Source: Hypomesus transpacificus (taxonomy: Eukaryota > Chordata > Actinopteri > Osmeriformes > Osmeridae). Taken from it: a DNA stretch of 64,000 nucleotides. Each line of letters opens with the position of its first letter. Positions within the stretch are counted from its first letter, which is position 1. Both the position numbers and the translations under genes were made by a program. The stretch lies in contig NC_061064.1 in assembly GCF_021917145.1 (NCBI RefSeq), positions 1,986,216-2,050,215 of the forward strand. The letters are read 5' to 3'. The notes beneath the pieces were generated by a model, which saw only the letters and a program-made list of their open reading frames with translations, was not told the origin of the DNA and did not search any database. This document shows, one piece after another, positions 32,795 to 47,288 of the stretch.

Positions 32795-33205
32795 GCTCAC
32801 AGATTCTCTGCTTTTCCCATGAAGAGTCCCTGACAGATAATGTTAGTCTGCCGGTTAGCGGCCATCTTGTTTGTGGGATTATCTTTTTCTGTCAGTCACT
32901 TTTCCTGATCACCAGGGAAACCCGCCAGCACTCCAACAGGATATGGTGTCACATCAGCGGCCGTTCACATGGCAACCGCCTCAAACAACTTTAACTGTAT
33001 ACATTATCCTAGACAATACAACAACTTAAACTTTTTTTCTCTTCATCAGCTTTGTTGTATTTGTGATGTTGCTTCCTGTTATAGTCTGTCTATATATGTT
33101 CTATATATGTAATGGTTGATGGTGATACATGCATTATCTGGATGTAAATACTGGATTCTGACGGAACAGAATGCACACAGACAGATCTCTCTCAGTCATT
33201 ATATC

Positions 33206-33611
33206 CTGAGATGGCAAAATTACACACTTCATTCAAGTAAAAGGAAAAGTACATGTATATTTATGTTTAAAAAGACTCTGGTAAGTACTGACTACACTTT
33301 TTCACTCAAGTTAAAGTAAAGAACTGTGGGCTCTGACATATACACTTAAGTAAAAAGTAGCCATTACTACCTTTTTTAGTGTTTTAGTAAAACGTTGTCC
33401 AAAAATCTTTATGTACTGATATCAGACAAATCTACTGAAGTGTAACAACAGTGTTGTAAGTGTAATACCAACATAATAACAGTGTAATAACAACATAAGT
33501 GTTTTCGTACAGTGTAACAACATATTTAAAAAAGGAAAGTAAAAGTAGCCTTCTGATACCAGAAAGATCTTCAGTAACTAACTATTTGTACTTTGTTACT
33601 TTCCATCTTTG
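33206..33611. mobile_element. hAT-like non-autonomous element, copy 2 (gria4 intron)
   Basis: Ends CTGAGATGGCAAAATTAC and the complement of CAAAGATGGAAAGTAAC; interior shares AAAAGACTCTGGTAAG and TACTGACTACACTTT with the copy at 9831. Flanking 8-mers ATTATATC / ATTATGTA match at six of eight positions, consistent with a decayed target duplication. Confidence 0.65.
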
Positions 33612-33948
33612 ATTATGTAAATATTTATATATATAAAATACCAGTGATTATATCAAGGTATATACAATCAACTAGTTTACGGTCACCACCCAACTGTGTT
33701 ATCAATTCCTTTTACAAGTAGCGTTGTTGTTACCATAGAGATGTGTCCAAAAGCAGCCACCTGGTGCTGGATGTAAACTCTGACCCCCAGGCCCTGGCTA
33801 CTGTCCTGCTCCTGACCTCCGACCCCAGTAGGGAGATCTGTCTGCTGTGTTCTGTCTCCTGAGGGGCTGAGGGGCTGTGGGACCAGCAATGCTAGCTAGC
33901 ATTAACACACCTTTACCACCCTTTCTTTAACAACCCTCCTCCCCCACT

Positions 33949-33977
33949 CCCCCCCCCCCCCCCCCCCCCCCCCCCCC
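33949..33977. repeat. Poly-C run
   Basis: An uninterrupted run of about 29 C, 50 bases before the gria4 flop exon. Runs of this kind are unreliable in length. Confidence 0.9.
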
Positions 33978-34027
33978 GATTGGATGCATCCTCACCCTTT
34001 CACCAAATATGTTTTATCGTTTTCAAG

Positions 34028-37734
<3,707 letters not shown>

Positions 37735-39097
37735 AAACCAAAAACTTCCCAAGTGCCTTATGACAGAACCACCCAGAACCCACCTCCACCAGTGTCCAGT
37801 CCAGGACCACCCAGACGTACTCACCCCCACCAGGCAGTGAGGGGAACTCAATATCGCTAGGGAACAGGACAGGCTAGCTAGCTAGCGGGAGACAGAACAC
37901 ACACTCCCTGGCATCACAAACAGACAAACAGGAAGGACTTGTGTTGGGGTTTTTGAAGCTGGGAGGCCATGCCTCCAGTCACAGACGTTCAAAGGGTAAC
38001 GCAGCGTGTTTGTAGACCCCGAGATCTTCCTCACCCTCGGGGAGACGGCAGGAGAAGAGAGGGGCGCTGTGGATGTGGACGAACGAGACCAGAAAACTGT
38101 CAACTTGAAACGTTAACTGTGTATTTATGAGGCTGTGAATTGAACCGCAATCAAGATTGTTTTCAAATCAAATAGTATTTGTGAACAGACTAGAGCAGTA
38201 TTCAAACAGGGGAAAGATACTTAACAACCTCACTGGATATCAATAAACCGTGAGTTTAACCCTCACGTTTCGGCAAGTGGGTGAACGATATTAGTATTAA
38301 GTAGAACAATAACTTTATTGATATAAATGAATATATTATTAATAAGCTGTGAAGATTAGTAAATATGTATATTCTGTTTAAACAAAACGAAAGAAAAAAA
38401 TATTGCTGTACATAGCAGACTGAAGTACATGCTTGCTTTTTAACTGTAAATAGCAGGTCTAGTAGAGGATAGAAGATACCATCTTTAGAGAAATGATTCA
38501 TCGCAATAACGAAGAAGACCATGCCAGCTCTAACAGACGAGAAACTAAAGGACAAATGAATCTCATATGTTAGACGTTGGAAACATACTGTACAGTACAA
38601 ACGTTAAATGCTCAGATTGGGGGAGGGTCTTACCGGTTATTTACGTGTAAAAGAATTCAGCAATGAATGGTGACCAGCCCCTCCCCCTTACATAAGCCAC
38701 ACCCCCTCACTGTGCAGTCGTAGACCAGGAAGTGGCAATAGGACCCACATTTTTTTCTTTTATCAATTGTTTTTGTAACAAGCAGTTTACTGCCCATGTC
38801 GTCATCGTGAATGTCTACTGTCGAGGTCTCTCATCTGGGTACAACCTTTTAGTTTCACATTTTTGTGGAGACAAAGCAAAGTGTTGAGGAGGGAAAAAAT
38901 TTGAAAGATTCAGATTTTCTTTCAACTGGTTATTTTACCAGTTCAAGCTGCTTTTTCCTATATCCAGTACTGAAACCTGCTAAGAAGACACCATGTGGTA
39001 TTGAGCCATAGGCACCTGGGACCTCTGAGACCCAGTTGGGTCCTTGTAGCAGGACAGTGTCATCCCAACCACAGGGCTGGGACACACTCTCACACAT

Positions 39098-39395
39098 TCC
39101 TCACCCTCTCCCTCTCCCTCCCCCTCCCCCTCCCCCTCCCCCTCCCCCTCCCCCTCCCCCTCCCCCTCCCCCTCCCCCTCCCCCTCCCCCTCCCCCTCCC
39201 CCTCTCCCTACCCCTCCCCTCACCCTCTCCCTACCCCTCCCCTCCCCTCACCCTCACCCTCCCCCCCCCCTCCCCTCCCCCTCCCCCTCACCCTCACCCT
39301 CTCCCTCCACTCTCCCTCACCCTCCCCCTCCCCTCTCCCTACCCCTCCCCTCACCCTCTCCCTACCCCTTCCCCACCCCCCCCCACCCTCATTGG
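39098..39395. repeat. (CCCCTC)n hexanucleotide and derivatives
   Basis: Perfect CCCTCC/CCCCTC hexamers for about 100 bases, then CCTCACCCTCTCCCTACC-type variants. Strongly asymmetric strand composition. Confidence 0.93.
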
Positions 39396-40074
39396 CACCT
39401 CTTACCTTCTCTTAGAGGTTTTCAACTCAATCTCACCAAACAAGTATCTCTGTTACCTTCACATAACATAATTATGATCAATATTATACTTTTGGTGCCC
39501 CACCATCCACACACACACACACACACAGACGTACACACACACACATAGCAGAGGTTACCTTGTTGCTTCAAGAGGATCGACCAGCTAATATAATTCAGAC
39601 CTGTCGTCTGTTGGTCTTGCCATAAGTCTGTAAAGCTCAATGTTCAAATAGTGTCCCATTTTTGTTTCAATTGTACATCTTTATTTTGATTCTTTTTTAG
39701 TAAAAATAAATTCAAAATGAGTCTTACTGTGACTTTATTGGTGGAAGAAGAGTGTCTCTTTCCTAGGAAGGCTGAGCTGAGAGGTCTGGTGGAATGGCTC
39801 TAATGAGGACAATAAAACCATGAGCTTCCATACTACAGCGTTGGTAAAGTTTATGAGTACAGGGCTTTATGTCTCCCTGATGTGAGAAGGTGGATTAAAC
39901 AGTCTATACAGCACTGCAACTATTAACATGACAAACGATCCCTCAATACCAGAATACAGCCAACCAATTAGTTTGTTCAGAGGACAACACTACACTGTTA
40001 CACATGTTCCTTCATGACCTTCCACCCCAGGGAACATGCCTCACACACATGGACACAACATGTATGAGAGGGGA

Positions 40075-40420
40075 AGGGGGGGAGGAGAGAGGAGGGGTTG
40101 AAGAGGGGAGGGGAGGGGGTGGAAGAGAGGAGAGGGGGTGGAAGAGAGGAGAGGGGGTGGAAGAGAGGAGAGGGGGTGGAGAAGAGAGGGGGTGGAGAAG
40201 AGAGGAGAGGGGGTGGAGAAGAGAGGGGGTGGAAGAGAGGAGAGGTGGTGGAAGGGAGGAGAGGGGGTGGAAGAGAGGAGAGGGGGTGGAAGAGAGGAGA
40301 GGGGGTGGAGAAGAGAGGGGGTGGAAGAGAGGAGAGGTGGTGGAAGGGAGGAGAGGGGGTGGAAGAGAGGAGAGGGGGTGGAAGAGAGGAGAGGGGGTGG
40401 AGAAGAGAGGGGGTGGAAAA
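40075..40420. repeat. 19-bp purine minisatellite (GGAAGAGAGGAGAGGGGGT)
   Basis: GGAAGAGAGGAGAGGGGGT units alternating with 12-bp GGAGAAGAGAGG-type units and a TGGTGGAAGG variant; frames through it are spurious. Confidence 0.9.
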
Positions 40421-41818
40421 GGACAAGGTCTGCTGTGCAGATGTGTGGACAGATGGCAGAGTGGAGCACTCAGCTCCTTGGGGAGACTCCTCACTGCTGC
40501 AGAGTAAACATCTACCTTTCCTAACAGCATCCTGACCTAACAGTCTCCAACAGTAGTCTGGCCTACGGTCTTGAACAGAAGAGATCCAGAATATCTGGTT
40601 CTTGTCTTGATCCTGTTCCTAGTTCTGGTCTCCAGTCCTGGCCTGGGTCCACCTCGTCCTAGAGAACGGACGTAGAGATCTGACAAGGAGCTTCTTTGCT
40701 AGTTGCCTGATATAACCAGTCAACAAACACATAAAAACAACCAACCCCAAGACAGGAAGCAGCTCCCACCACCCAGGAGTCCCTGAACATCTTCTCGGGC
40801 CCAGAGCCTGACCTGAGCCTGGTTGCGGCACCTGTAGAAGCAGGGCCTGGCCACCAGGGGGTCCCACACTGCAACCCCCCCCCCCCCCCCCAGTCCAGAT
40901 CGCTTTCATAATATCAATGTACTCATTTAGAATCAGAATCAGTTTTTATTGCCATGTAAGTTTACACAAGCATTGAATTTACTGTGGCAGAAAAGTGCAT
41001 ACAATAAACATATATGGATCTTAATTTAAAAACTGGAATGTATCAATAAAATAGAGAAGTCTTAAACTAAAGAGCTAAACAATATGTTAGATATAAAATA
41101 GATATAAATATAAAATGTTACAAGAAAGATATAAAATAGCACACGGTTTTATCCATCTGTGACTCGTCACTGCGTCGTACACATTTCCTCTATTTCCACT
41201 AGAGTGAAAGCTAAGTATGCTTTTCATGAGCTGTGGCTACTATCCTGAGTCTATAGCATGTTTATACTGGCTTCTCAGGATCACAGAAGACCTTCAGTGA
41301 GCCACAGGGAAAACAGCCTTGCAGTGGACCGGAAGGGATTCTACAAGGGACTCGTCGCCATCTGGTGGCGATGTGAAGTTAGTGACAGCAGAAAAAGTTG
41401 CAATGCAGAGGTCAAAATAGATTTTGTCATTTCAAAAGCTCAACTAATCAGAGATATGAAGTAACAAGGTACACTGTTGCATTGTTATTACATTATTATT
41501 ATGTTGTTATTACTTTGTTAGTACACCATCATTTAACTGTTACACTTTTCAATCGTCCTTTAATTTCATGTTTGTCAAGGTCAGTAAAACATACAGAAAA
41601 CATTCAGCAAAACGTGTTTGTTTTTTCAAAAACTGGCATTTTAAAAAAACATTCAAAGAGCCTTACTACTGAGTGTAAATCAGCAGCAGTTCCTAATCTA
41701 CACTCTTTTTGTTATATATTTCTGCCTCTATAAAAACAGCAGATTCTCTACACAGAACACCTACACATTGCTACATTCACGCAGGTTGGTCATCCCCCCC
41801 TCATGAGACCATCCCTCC

Positions 41819-42946
41819 TCACAGGATGCAGCAAGGGTCTCCAGGGGTGTAATAACCGCTCCCTTTCACCATCTTATCTACAGTCCTGATCAGCCCTCTG
41901 ATCTGAGCTCGGTTGTTTCTGCTCTGGGCTCCATCACAGTCCTCGGCTGCAGAGTCACGAGTCTCTCCCAGATTGACAGACGATCCTGTGGTGATCTCTG
42001 ACCGGGCTACAGCCTGCAACAAGCTTTCCATCTGGGCCGGATGAATGCTCACATTCCCCTTCACATCCATCAGTCTCAGTAATAGTTCAACTTTGAGCTC
42101 ATCGTCGTTGGTGGTTGAACGCTCGTTCCAGTGCATGTTGTCAACGACGTGGACCCTCTTTCTGCAAAGTTCCACCAGCTCCCGTAGGTCAGAGTTGGCG
42201 TTTATGTGTTCCCAAATGTCCATCCCCTGGTCCAGGTCGTCGCCGTGGGTGAAGAGGATAACGGTGTGACTAAACATCTGGTTTCCGAACCACTTCTGCA
42301 ACCGCTGCACCATAGCCTTCTCCTCCCGGGTGAACCTGCCCACTTGCAGCACCAACAGGAAGGCATGGGGGCCGGGGGCAACACCCTCCAAGCCACATAT
42401 TACCTCCTCTTTCACTGTCCCGCCAGCCCCGTCCGGGGACCCCAGGCCCGGGGTGTCCACCAGGGTGAGAGGCCTCCCCTCCATGCTGCCTGCTCGGACC
42501 TTCCAGCACTGGGTGTCGGCGTGGGGGCGGCAGGAGGTGTGGAAGAAGGCCCCTCCTCCCAGGAGGGTGTTTCCAGCGCTGCTCTTCCCCGCTCCCGTCT
42601 TCCCCACCAGGATCAGCCTCAGCTTCTCAGGTCCCCGGGGGACCTGCACCTCTGGTTCCTGGAGAGAAGCCAAGCTCAGCACCTCTGGTTCCTCGAGAGA
42701 AGCCAGGCTCAGCACATCTGGTTCCTTGAGAGAAGCCAGGCTCAACACCTCTGGTTCCTGGAGAGAAGCCAGGCTCAACACCTCTGGTTCCTCGAGAGAA
42801 GCCAGGCTCAGCACCTCTGGTTCCTGGAGAGAAGCCATTCTCAGCACATCTGGTTCCTGGAGAGAAGCCAGGCTCAGCACCTCTAGTTCCAGCTTCTCTG
42901 GTTCTTGGGGAGGAAACAGCAGAATGTCCAGCATGTCTGGTGGCAT
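41819..42946 (-). CDS. GIMAP/AIG1-family GTPase with N-terminal leucine-rich repeats
   Basis: Uninterrupted 375-residue frame, true ATG at 42946 (MPPDMLDILLF). GIMAPs are immune-associated GTPases of lymphocytes that act on membranes; fish have many. Residues about 25-100 are seven copies of an 11-residue unit, EPEVLSLASLQ. The AIG1 domain follows: P-loop GKTGAGKSSAGNTLLG, DTPGLGSPDG (G3), conserved-box-like FLLVLQVGRFTREE, THGDDLDQ (G4) and HVVDN. The C-terminus is PCCIL, a CaaX-like box with Leu in the last position, suggesting geranylgeranylation with a neighbouring cysteine. No exact mammalian orthologue is assigned. It lies head-to-tail with the next GIMAP gene, upstream in the window of a 2-kb minisatellite. 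Confidence 0.9.
   Translation of the reverse strand: MPPDMLDILLFPPQEPEKLELEVLSLASLQEPDVLRMASLQEPEVLSLASLEEPEVLSLASLQEPEVLSLASLKEPDVLSLASLEEPEVLSLASLQEPEVQVPRGPEKLRLILVGKTGAGKSSAGNTLLGGGAFFHTSCRPHADTQCWKVRAGSMEGRPLTLVDTPGLGSPDGAGGTVKEEVICGLEGVAPGPHAFLLVLQVGRFTREEKAMVQRLQKWFGNQMFSHTVILFTHGDDLDQGMDIWEHINANSDLRELVELCRKRVHVVDNMHWNERSTTNDDELKVELLLRLMDVKGNVSIHPAQMESLLQAVARSEITTGSSVNLGETRDSAAEDCDGAQSRNNRAQIRGLIRTVDKMVKGSGYYTPGDPCCIL
42650..42885 (-). repeat. 33-bp coding repeat in the GIMAP gene, seven copies
   Basis: Units of GAGCCTGGCTTCTCTCC plus AGGAACCAGAG(G/A)TGCT (coding sense) encode LSLASLQEPEV with Q/E/K and E/D swaps. 33 bp preserves frame. Confidence 0.93.
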
Positions 42947-43604
42947 TTCTACGGAAACTTGGCCTGCTTTTTATACACAACAGATGCATGCACTTAATCT
43001 AAAATGTAAAATATATTTTATATATATTTTTTATAAATGAATATAATAATATGGCAAGGCAAATAAATAGTACTTGTTGAAAGGCAAATTTGTTGATCTC
43101 CATTTTTTATTTTTAAGTGTTATAGTTTAAATCAGTAGCATTAAGCAACTATTTGGGTGAATATTCTTCTCAAAAGGACAGTTACAATTTGGGGTGAGAA
43201 AACATCCATGTAATCAGAAGAACAAAGTCCAAATGACCACATGATCAAACAATCAATCGACATGCTAACCTAGCCAGGCACACAAATAATGACATTATTA
43301 ACATTGTATTGCGGTTAAGTCACAAGGACATTTGAAAGAACATTAACCTTGATTTGACACACACCAAGTGCATCAGTTCTATTCAGTATATCGATTTCCA
43401 GTCTAACACAATAGAGGTGAATATGCAGATATTATTTAGATATTTATATATTCATATTCGGTTTAATTTCTTCCTCATTGCAGTTCTGTTAGTTCCATTT
43501 GATAGTTTGTTGTTTGTTGTAGTTGATGGAATGTCTGGTTGTCACGGCTACATTACACCCAGAATTTTAATTTTGGTGCATCACCAGTAGTGATGGTATT
43601 TCTG
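42947..43604. other. Upstream region of the first GIMAP gene
   Basis: AT-rich with no recognised exon. It presumably includes the promoter and any 5' UTR of the minus-strand GIMAP gene. Confidence 0.4.
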
Positions 43605-45607
43605 TTTGTGGTGGTTTGTCTGGTCTACAGCTGTTGGTATGTCTGGTCTACAGCTGGTGGTTTGTCTGGTCTACAGCTGTTGGTTTGTCTGGTCTACAGC
43701 TGTTGGTATGTCTGGTCTACAGCTGGTGGTATGTCTGGTCTACAGCTGTTGGTATGTCTGGTCTACAGCTGGTGGTTTGTCTGGTCTACAGCTGTTGGTA
43801 TGTCTGGTCTACAGCTGGTGGTATGTCTGGTCTACAGCTGGTGGTATGTCTGGTCTACAGCTGTTGGTATGTCTGGTCTACATGTCTGGTCTACAGCTGT
43901 TGGTATGTCTGGTCTACAGCTGGTGGTATGTCTGGTCTACAGCTGGTGGTATGTCTGGTCTACAGCTGGTGGTTTGTCTGGTCTACAGCTGTTGGTATGT
44001 CTGGTCTACAGCTGGTGGTTATGTCTGGTCTACAGCTGTTGGTATGTCTGGTCTACAGCTGGTGGTATGTCTGGTCTACAGCTGGTGGTTTGTCTGGTCT
44101 ACAGCTGGTGGTATGTCTGGTCTACAGCTGTTGGTATGTCTGGTCTACAGCTGGTGGTATGTCTGGTCTACAGCTGGTGGTATGTCTGGTCTACAGCTGG
44201 TGGTTTGTCTGGTCTACAGCTGTTGGTATGTCTGGTCTACAGCTGGTGGTTTGTCTGGTCTACAGCTGTTGGTATGTCTGGTCTACAGCTGGTGGTATGT
44301 CTGGTCTACAGCTGGTGGTTTGTCTGGTCTACAGCTGTTGGTATGTCTGGTCTACAGCTGTTGGTTTGTCTGGTCTACAGCTGTTGGTATGTCTGGTCTA
44401 CAGCTGTTGGTATGTCTGGTCTACAGCTGGTGGTTTGTCTGGTCTACAGCTGGTGGTATGTCTGGTCTACAGCTGGTGGTATGTCTGGTCTACAGCTGTT
44501 GGTATGTCTGGTCTACAGCTGGTGGTTTGTCTGGTCTACAGCTGTTGGTATGTCTGGTCTACAGCTGTTGGTATGTCTGGTCTACAGCTGTTGGTATGTC
44601 TGGTCTACAGCTGGTGGTTTGTCTGGTCTACAGCTGTTGGTATGTCTGGTCTACAGCTGTTGGTATGTCTGGTCTACAGCTGGTGGTTTGTCTGGTCTAC
44701 AGCTGGTGGTATGTCTGGTCTACAGCTGGTGGTTTGTCTGGTCTACAGCTGTTGGTATGTCTGGTCTACAGCTGTTGGTATGTCTGGTCTACAGCTGGTC
44801 TGGTCTACAGCTGGTGGTATGTCTGGTCTACAGCTGTTGGTATGTCTGGTCTACAGCTGTTGGTATGTCTGGTCTACAGCTGGTGGTATGTCTGGTCTAC
44901 AGCTGTTGGTATGTCTGGTCTACAGCTGGTGGTATGTCTGGTCTACAGCTGTTGGTATGTCTGGTCTACAGCTGGTGGTTTGTCTGGTCTACAGCTGTTG
45001 GTATGTCTGGTCTACAGCTGGTGGTTTGTCTGGTCTACAGCTGTTGGTATGTCTGGTCTACAGCTGGTGGTATGTCTGGTCTACAGCTGGTGGTTTGTCT
45101 GGTCTACAGCTGGTGGTATGTCTGGTCTACAGCTGTTGGTATGTCTGGTCTACAGCTGGTGGTATGTCTGGTCTACAGCTGGTGGTATGTCTGGTCTACA
45201 GCTGGTGGTTTGTCTGGTCTACAGCTGTTGGTATGTCTGGTCTACAGCTGTTGGTATGTCTGGTCTACAGCTGGTGGTATGTCTGGTCTACAGCTGGTGG
45301 TATGTCTGGTCTACAGCTGGTGGTATGTCTGGTCTACAGCTGGTGGTATGTCTGGTCTACAGCTGTTGGTATGTCTGGTCTACAGCTGTTGGTATGTCTG
45401 GTCTACAGCTGGTGGTATGTCTGGTCTACAGCTGTTGGTATGTCTGGTCTACAGCTGTTGGTATGTCTGGTCTACAGCTGGTGGTATGTCTGGTCTACAG
45501 CTGTTGGTATGTCTGGTCTACAGCTGGTGGTGTGTCTGGTCTACAGCTGGTGGTATGTCTGGTCTACAGCTGGTGGTGTGTCTGGTCTACAGCTGGTGGT
45601 ATGTCTA
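43605..45607. repeat. 23-bp minisatellite, about 87 copies
   Basis: Unit TGTCTGGTCTACAGCTG(G/T)TGGT(A/T). Nearly all variation is at two sites, giving four unit types (GA, GT, TA, TT); a few units are 8-13 bp shorter (near 43880 and 44800) and one has an extra base (44020). Because 23 is coprime to 3 and stop-free, all three plus frames stay open for about 680 codons; these are not genes. The array ends at the stop codon of the downstream GIMAP extension (45605-45607). Confidence 0.97.
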
Positions 45608-45908
45608 GTTGTGTGGTCCTCCAGGCTGGAAGAGCTTCTGGGTGAATTCCCAGGTGTCTGTGATGGTCTTCATGGCTCGGGCGGTGACAGAATCTAGGGA
45701 TTTCTTTGCTGCTTCATCAGGATCGTCTGCTTTCTCTGCGACTTCCGCTCCCATGACCCCCCCCTGGATGGCCCCCGCGGTGGCCACGACCCCGGCCGCC
45801 ACAGCAAGCCCCACCCCAGCAGCTGCCCCCGCCCCCAGCCTGGCTCCCACAACTGCCCCTGTTGTCGTCGAGTCTACAACTGTTGCCCCGCCCGCTACCC
45901 CGCCCACT
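45605..45908 (-). pseudogene. Out-of-frame C-terminal extension of GIMAP gene 2
   Basis: An open stretch in the -1 frame relative to the exon above encodes a Gly/Ala-rich glycine-zipper segment (GAVVGARLGAGAAAGVGLAV) and an amphipathic end (KSLDSVTARAMKTITDTWEF), stopping at TAG 45605-45607. It has no start of its own; composition resembles the membrane hairpin just upstream, so it is most likely the real C-terminus separated by a homopolymer length error or mutation at 45909-45915. Confidence 0.65.
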
Positions 45909-47072
45909 CCCCCCCGATTCCTACTGTTTTCATAAAATCTTTGCTGTTTTTCAGAAAAGTATTCGTCATGACAACAGCTGCTGGAATGGCAGCACACAAT
46001 TCTTTTCCTTTCGACAGCAAAAGTTTATCGCCCCCCGGTGGACAGTTAAACTCCACGGCTAATTGGGTTGCTATGGCGGTCAGCAGTCCGGTCACCAGGA
46101 CGACGGGCAGCGTTGATGTAACCGCCAAGCCAAGGAATGCCCCCATCAGCACCCCGGTACCCACACCCGCCAACTTCCTCAGTGCCCTGTTCCTCACCCT
46201 TTCCCTGGCTCGCCTCCTAATCCCCCCCATGTCCTGCTTTTCTCCAGCCTCCTCCAGCTCTGCCTTTATCTTCTCCACCTCCGCCCTGATCGCTTCAGCC
46301 AGCTTCTGCAGAACCGGGTTGGTGTAGCATCCACCATTCTTGGCCGCCATGCTGCATATGGTTCTTATCAACTCAGACACTTGGAAGTCGTTACTCCAGT
46401 ATTTGTTGTCTGTGGACAAGTCTGCCTGCAGCATGCAGGTGAGTTCTTGCATCTGAGCTTCACTCAAGCCGCATCTCTCCATCTTCTGCAAAAGATGCTG
46501 ATCAACAATCCTCTTCTTCCAGTGTTTATTGTCGATCACGTGAACTCGGTTTCCACATTCCTCAACAACGCTTTTGATTGTTTCTGAGTTGACCTTCTTC
46601 CCGTTCGTTTTGAGACTCTTCCTTCTCTGGTCGAGGTCGTCCTCTAAGAAGTCGTGGATTGTCATGCCCTTGTCCAGCTTATCGCCGTGCGTGAAGAGGA
46701 CAATCGTGTGTTTCCGGGCCTCTTCCCCAAAACAATCCCAGATCTTCTTCACAGACTCCCTGTTCTCTTTTGTGTACCTATCCACCTCAAGCACCAGCAC
46801 AAAGGCATGTGGCCCCGGGGCGCATGCTGTCAGACAGGACACCAGCGCATACTCCAGGTCCTTCTCAGGCCTGCTGGTGTCACAGATCCCCGGAGTGTCG
46901 ATCACGACGAGCTTCTGCCCACACACAACACCCTCCACAAGGGTGCAGTCTTGAGTCTGAGACTCAGAGGAACATTTATCGTCGAAGGCTTTCCTGCCCA
47001 GAAGAGTGTTCCCCGCGCTGCTCTTCCCTGCTCCCGTCTTCCCCAGCAGGACGACCCTCAGTTCCTCTGGGC
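45895..47072 (-). CDS. GIMAP/AIG1-family GTPase 2, main exon (C-terminus frameshifted)
   Basis: A coding exon starts at a plausible acceptor (CGTTTCTTCTCTGAAG) at 47072 with GPEELRVVLLGKTGAGKSSA (P-loop), then DTPGICDTSRPEKD (G3), PHAFVLVLEVDRYTKENRES (conserved box), THGDKLDKG (G4) and VHVIDNKHW. A Lys/Glu/Arg coiled region (RAEVEKIKAELEEAGEKQD) precedes a hydrophobic, glycine-rich hairpin (GVGTGVLMGAFLGL, LPVVLVTGLLTAIATQL). The frame then runs to TAG at 45895 just after a run of seven G. The first exon with the start codon was not found (upstream to about 48100). GIMAP proteins of this type anchor to membranes by the C-terminal hydrophobic part. Adding one G would continue the frame about 100 codons to 45605. 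Confidence 0.85.
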
Positions 47073-47288
47073 CTTCAGAGAAGAAACGGGTCTCTTTAGA
47101 ATGGGCCTTTTTCTGCCTCTATCTACATTTGTTATTTATTTACAATTTACTCTAGGCTATTTATATAATTGTATTTGCATTATCTGCGTTATCTGCAATA
47201 CTATCGTGAAGGGACAACCAGCATCTTCAGACATTCAGCAGTCAACTAAACTTTAACAAAAGGTTACATTACATACAGTAGGAATTAA

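Larger units (their letters stand above)
37735..41818. other. gria4 3' UTR and flank to first GIMAP gene
   Basis: Likely gria4 3' UTR with AATAAA at about 38241 and 39706. Contains a C-rich array (39098-39395), a purine-rich array (40075-40420) and, near 40928-40960, AGAATCAGAATCAGTTTTTA, a motif common in fish interspersed repeats. No exon seen; the frames at 40619-40909 and 41258-41733 are unrecognised. Confidence 0.45.

Noticed and set aside
32037-32994. Open frames running through the N run
   Set aside because: They consist of N-coded residues and GT repeats; no evidence of coding.
40004-40535. Overlapping Ser/Pro- and Glu/Gly-rich frames on both strands
   Set aside because: Purine-rich minisatellite; no conserved residues or splice context.
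43605-45607. CRISPR array
   Set aside because: Units are contiguous with no unique spacers, and the DNA is eukaryotic.
43539-45697. Three overlapping plus-strand frames of about 680-690 residues
   Set aside because: A 23-bp stop-free tandem repeat is open in every frame by arithmetic; residues only repeat with the unit and match no family.
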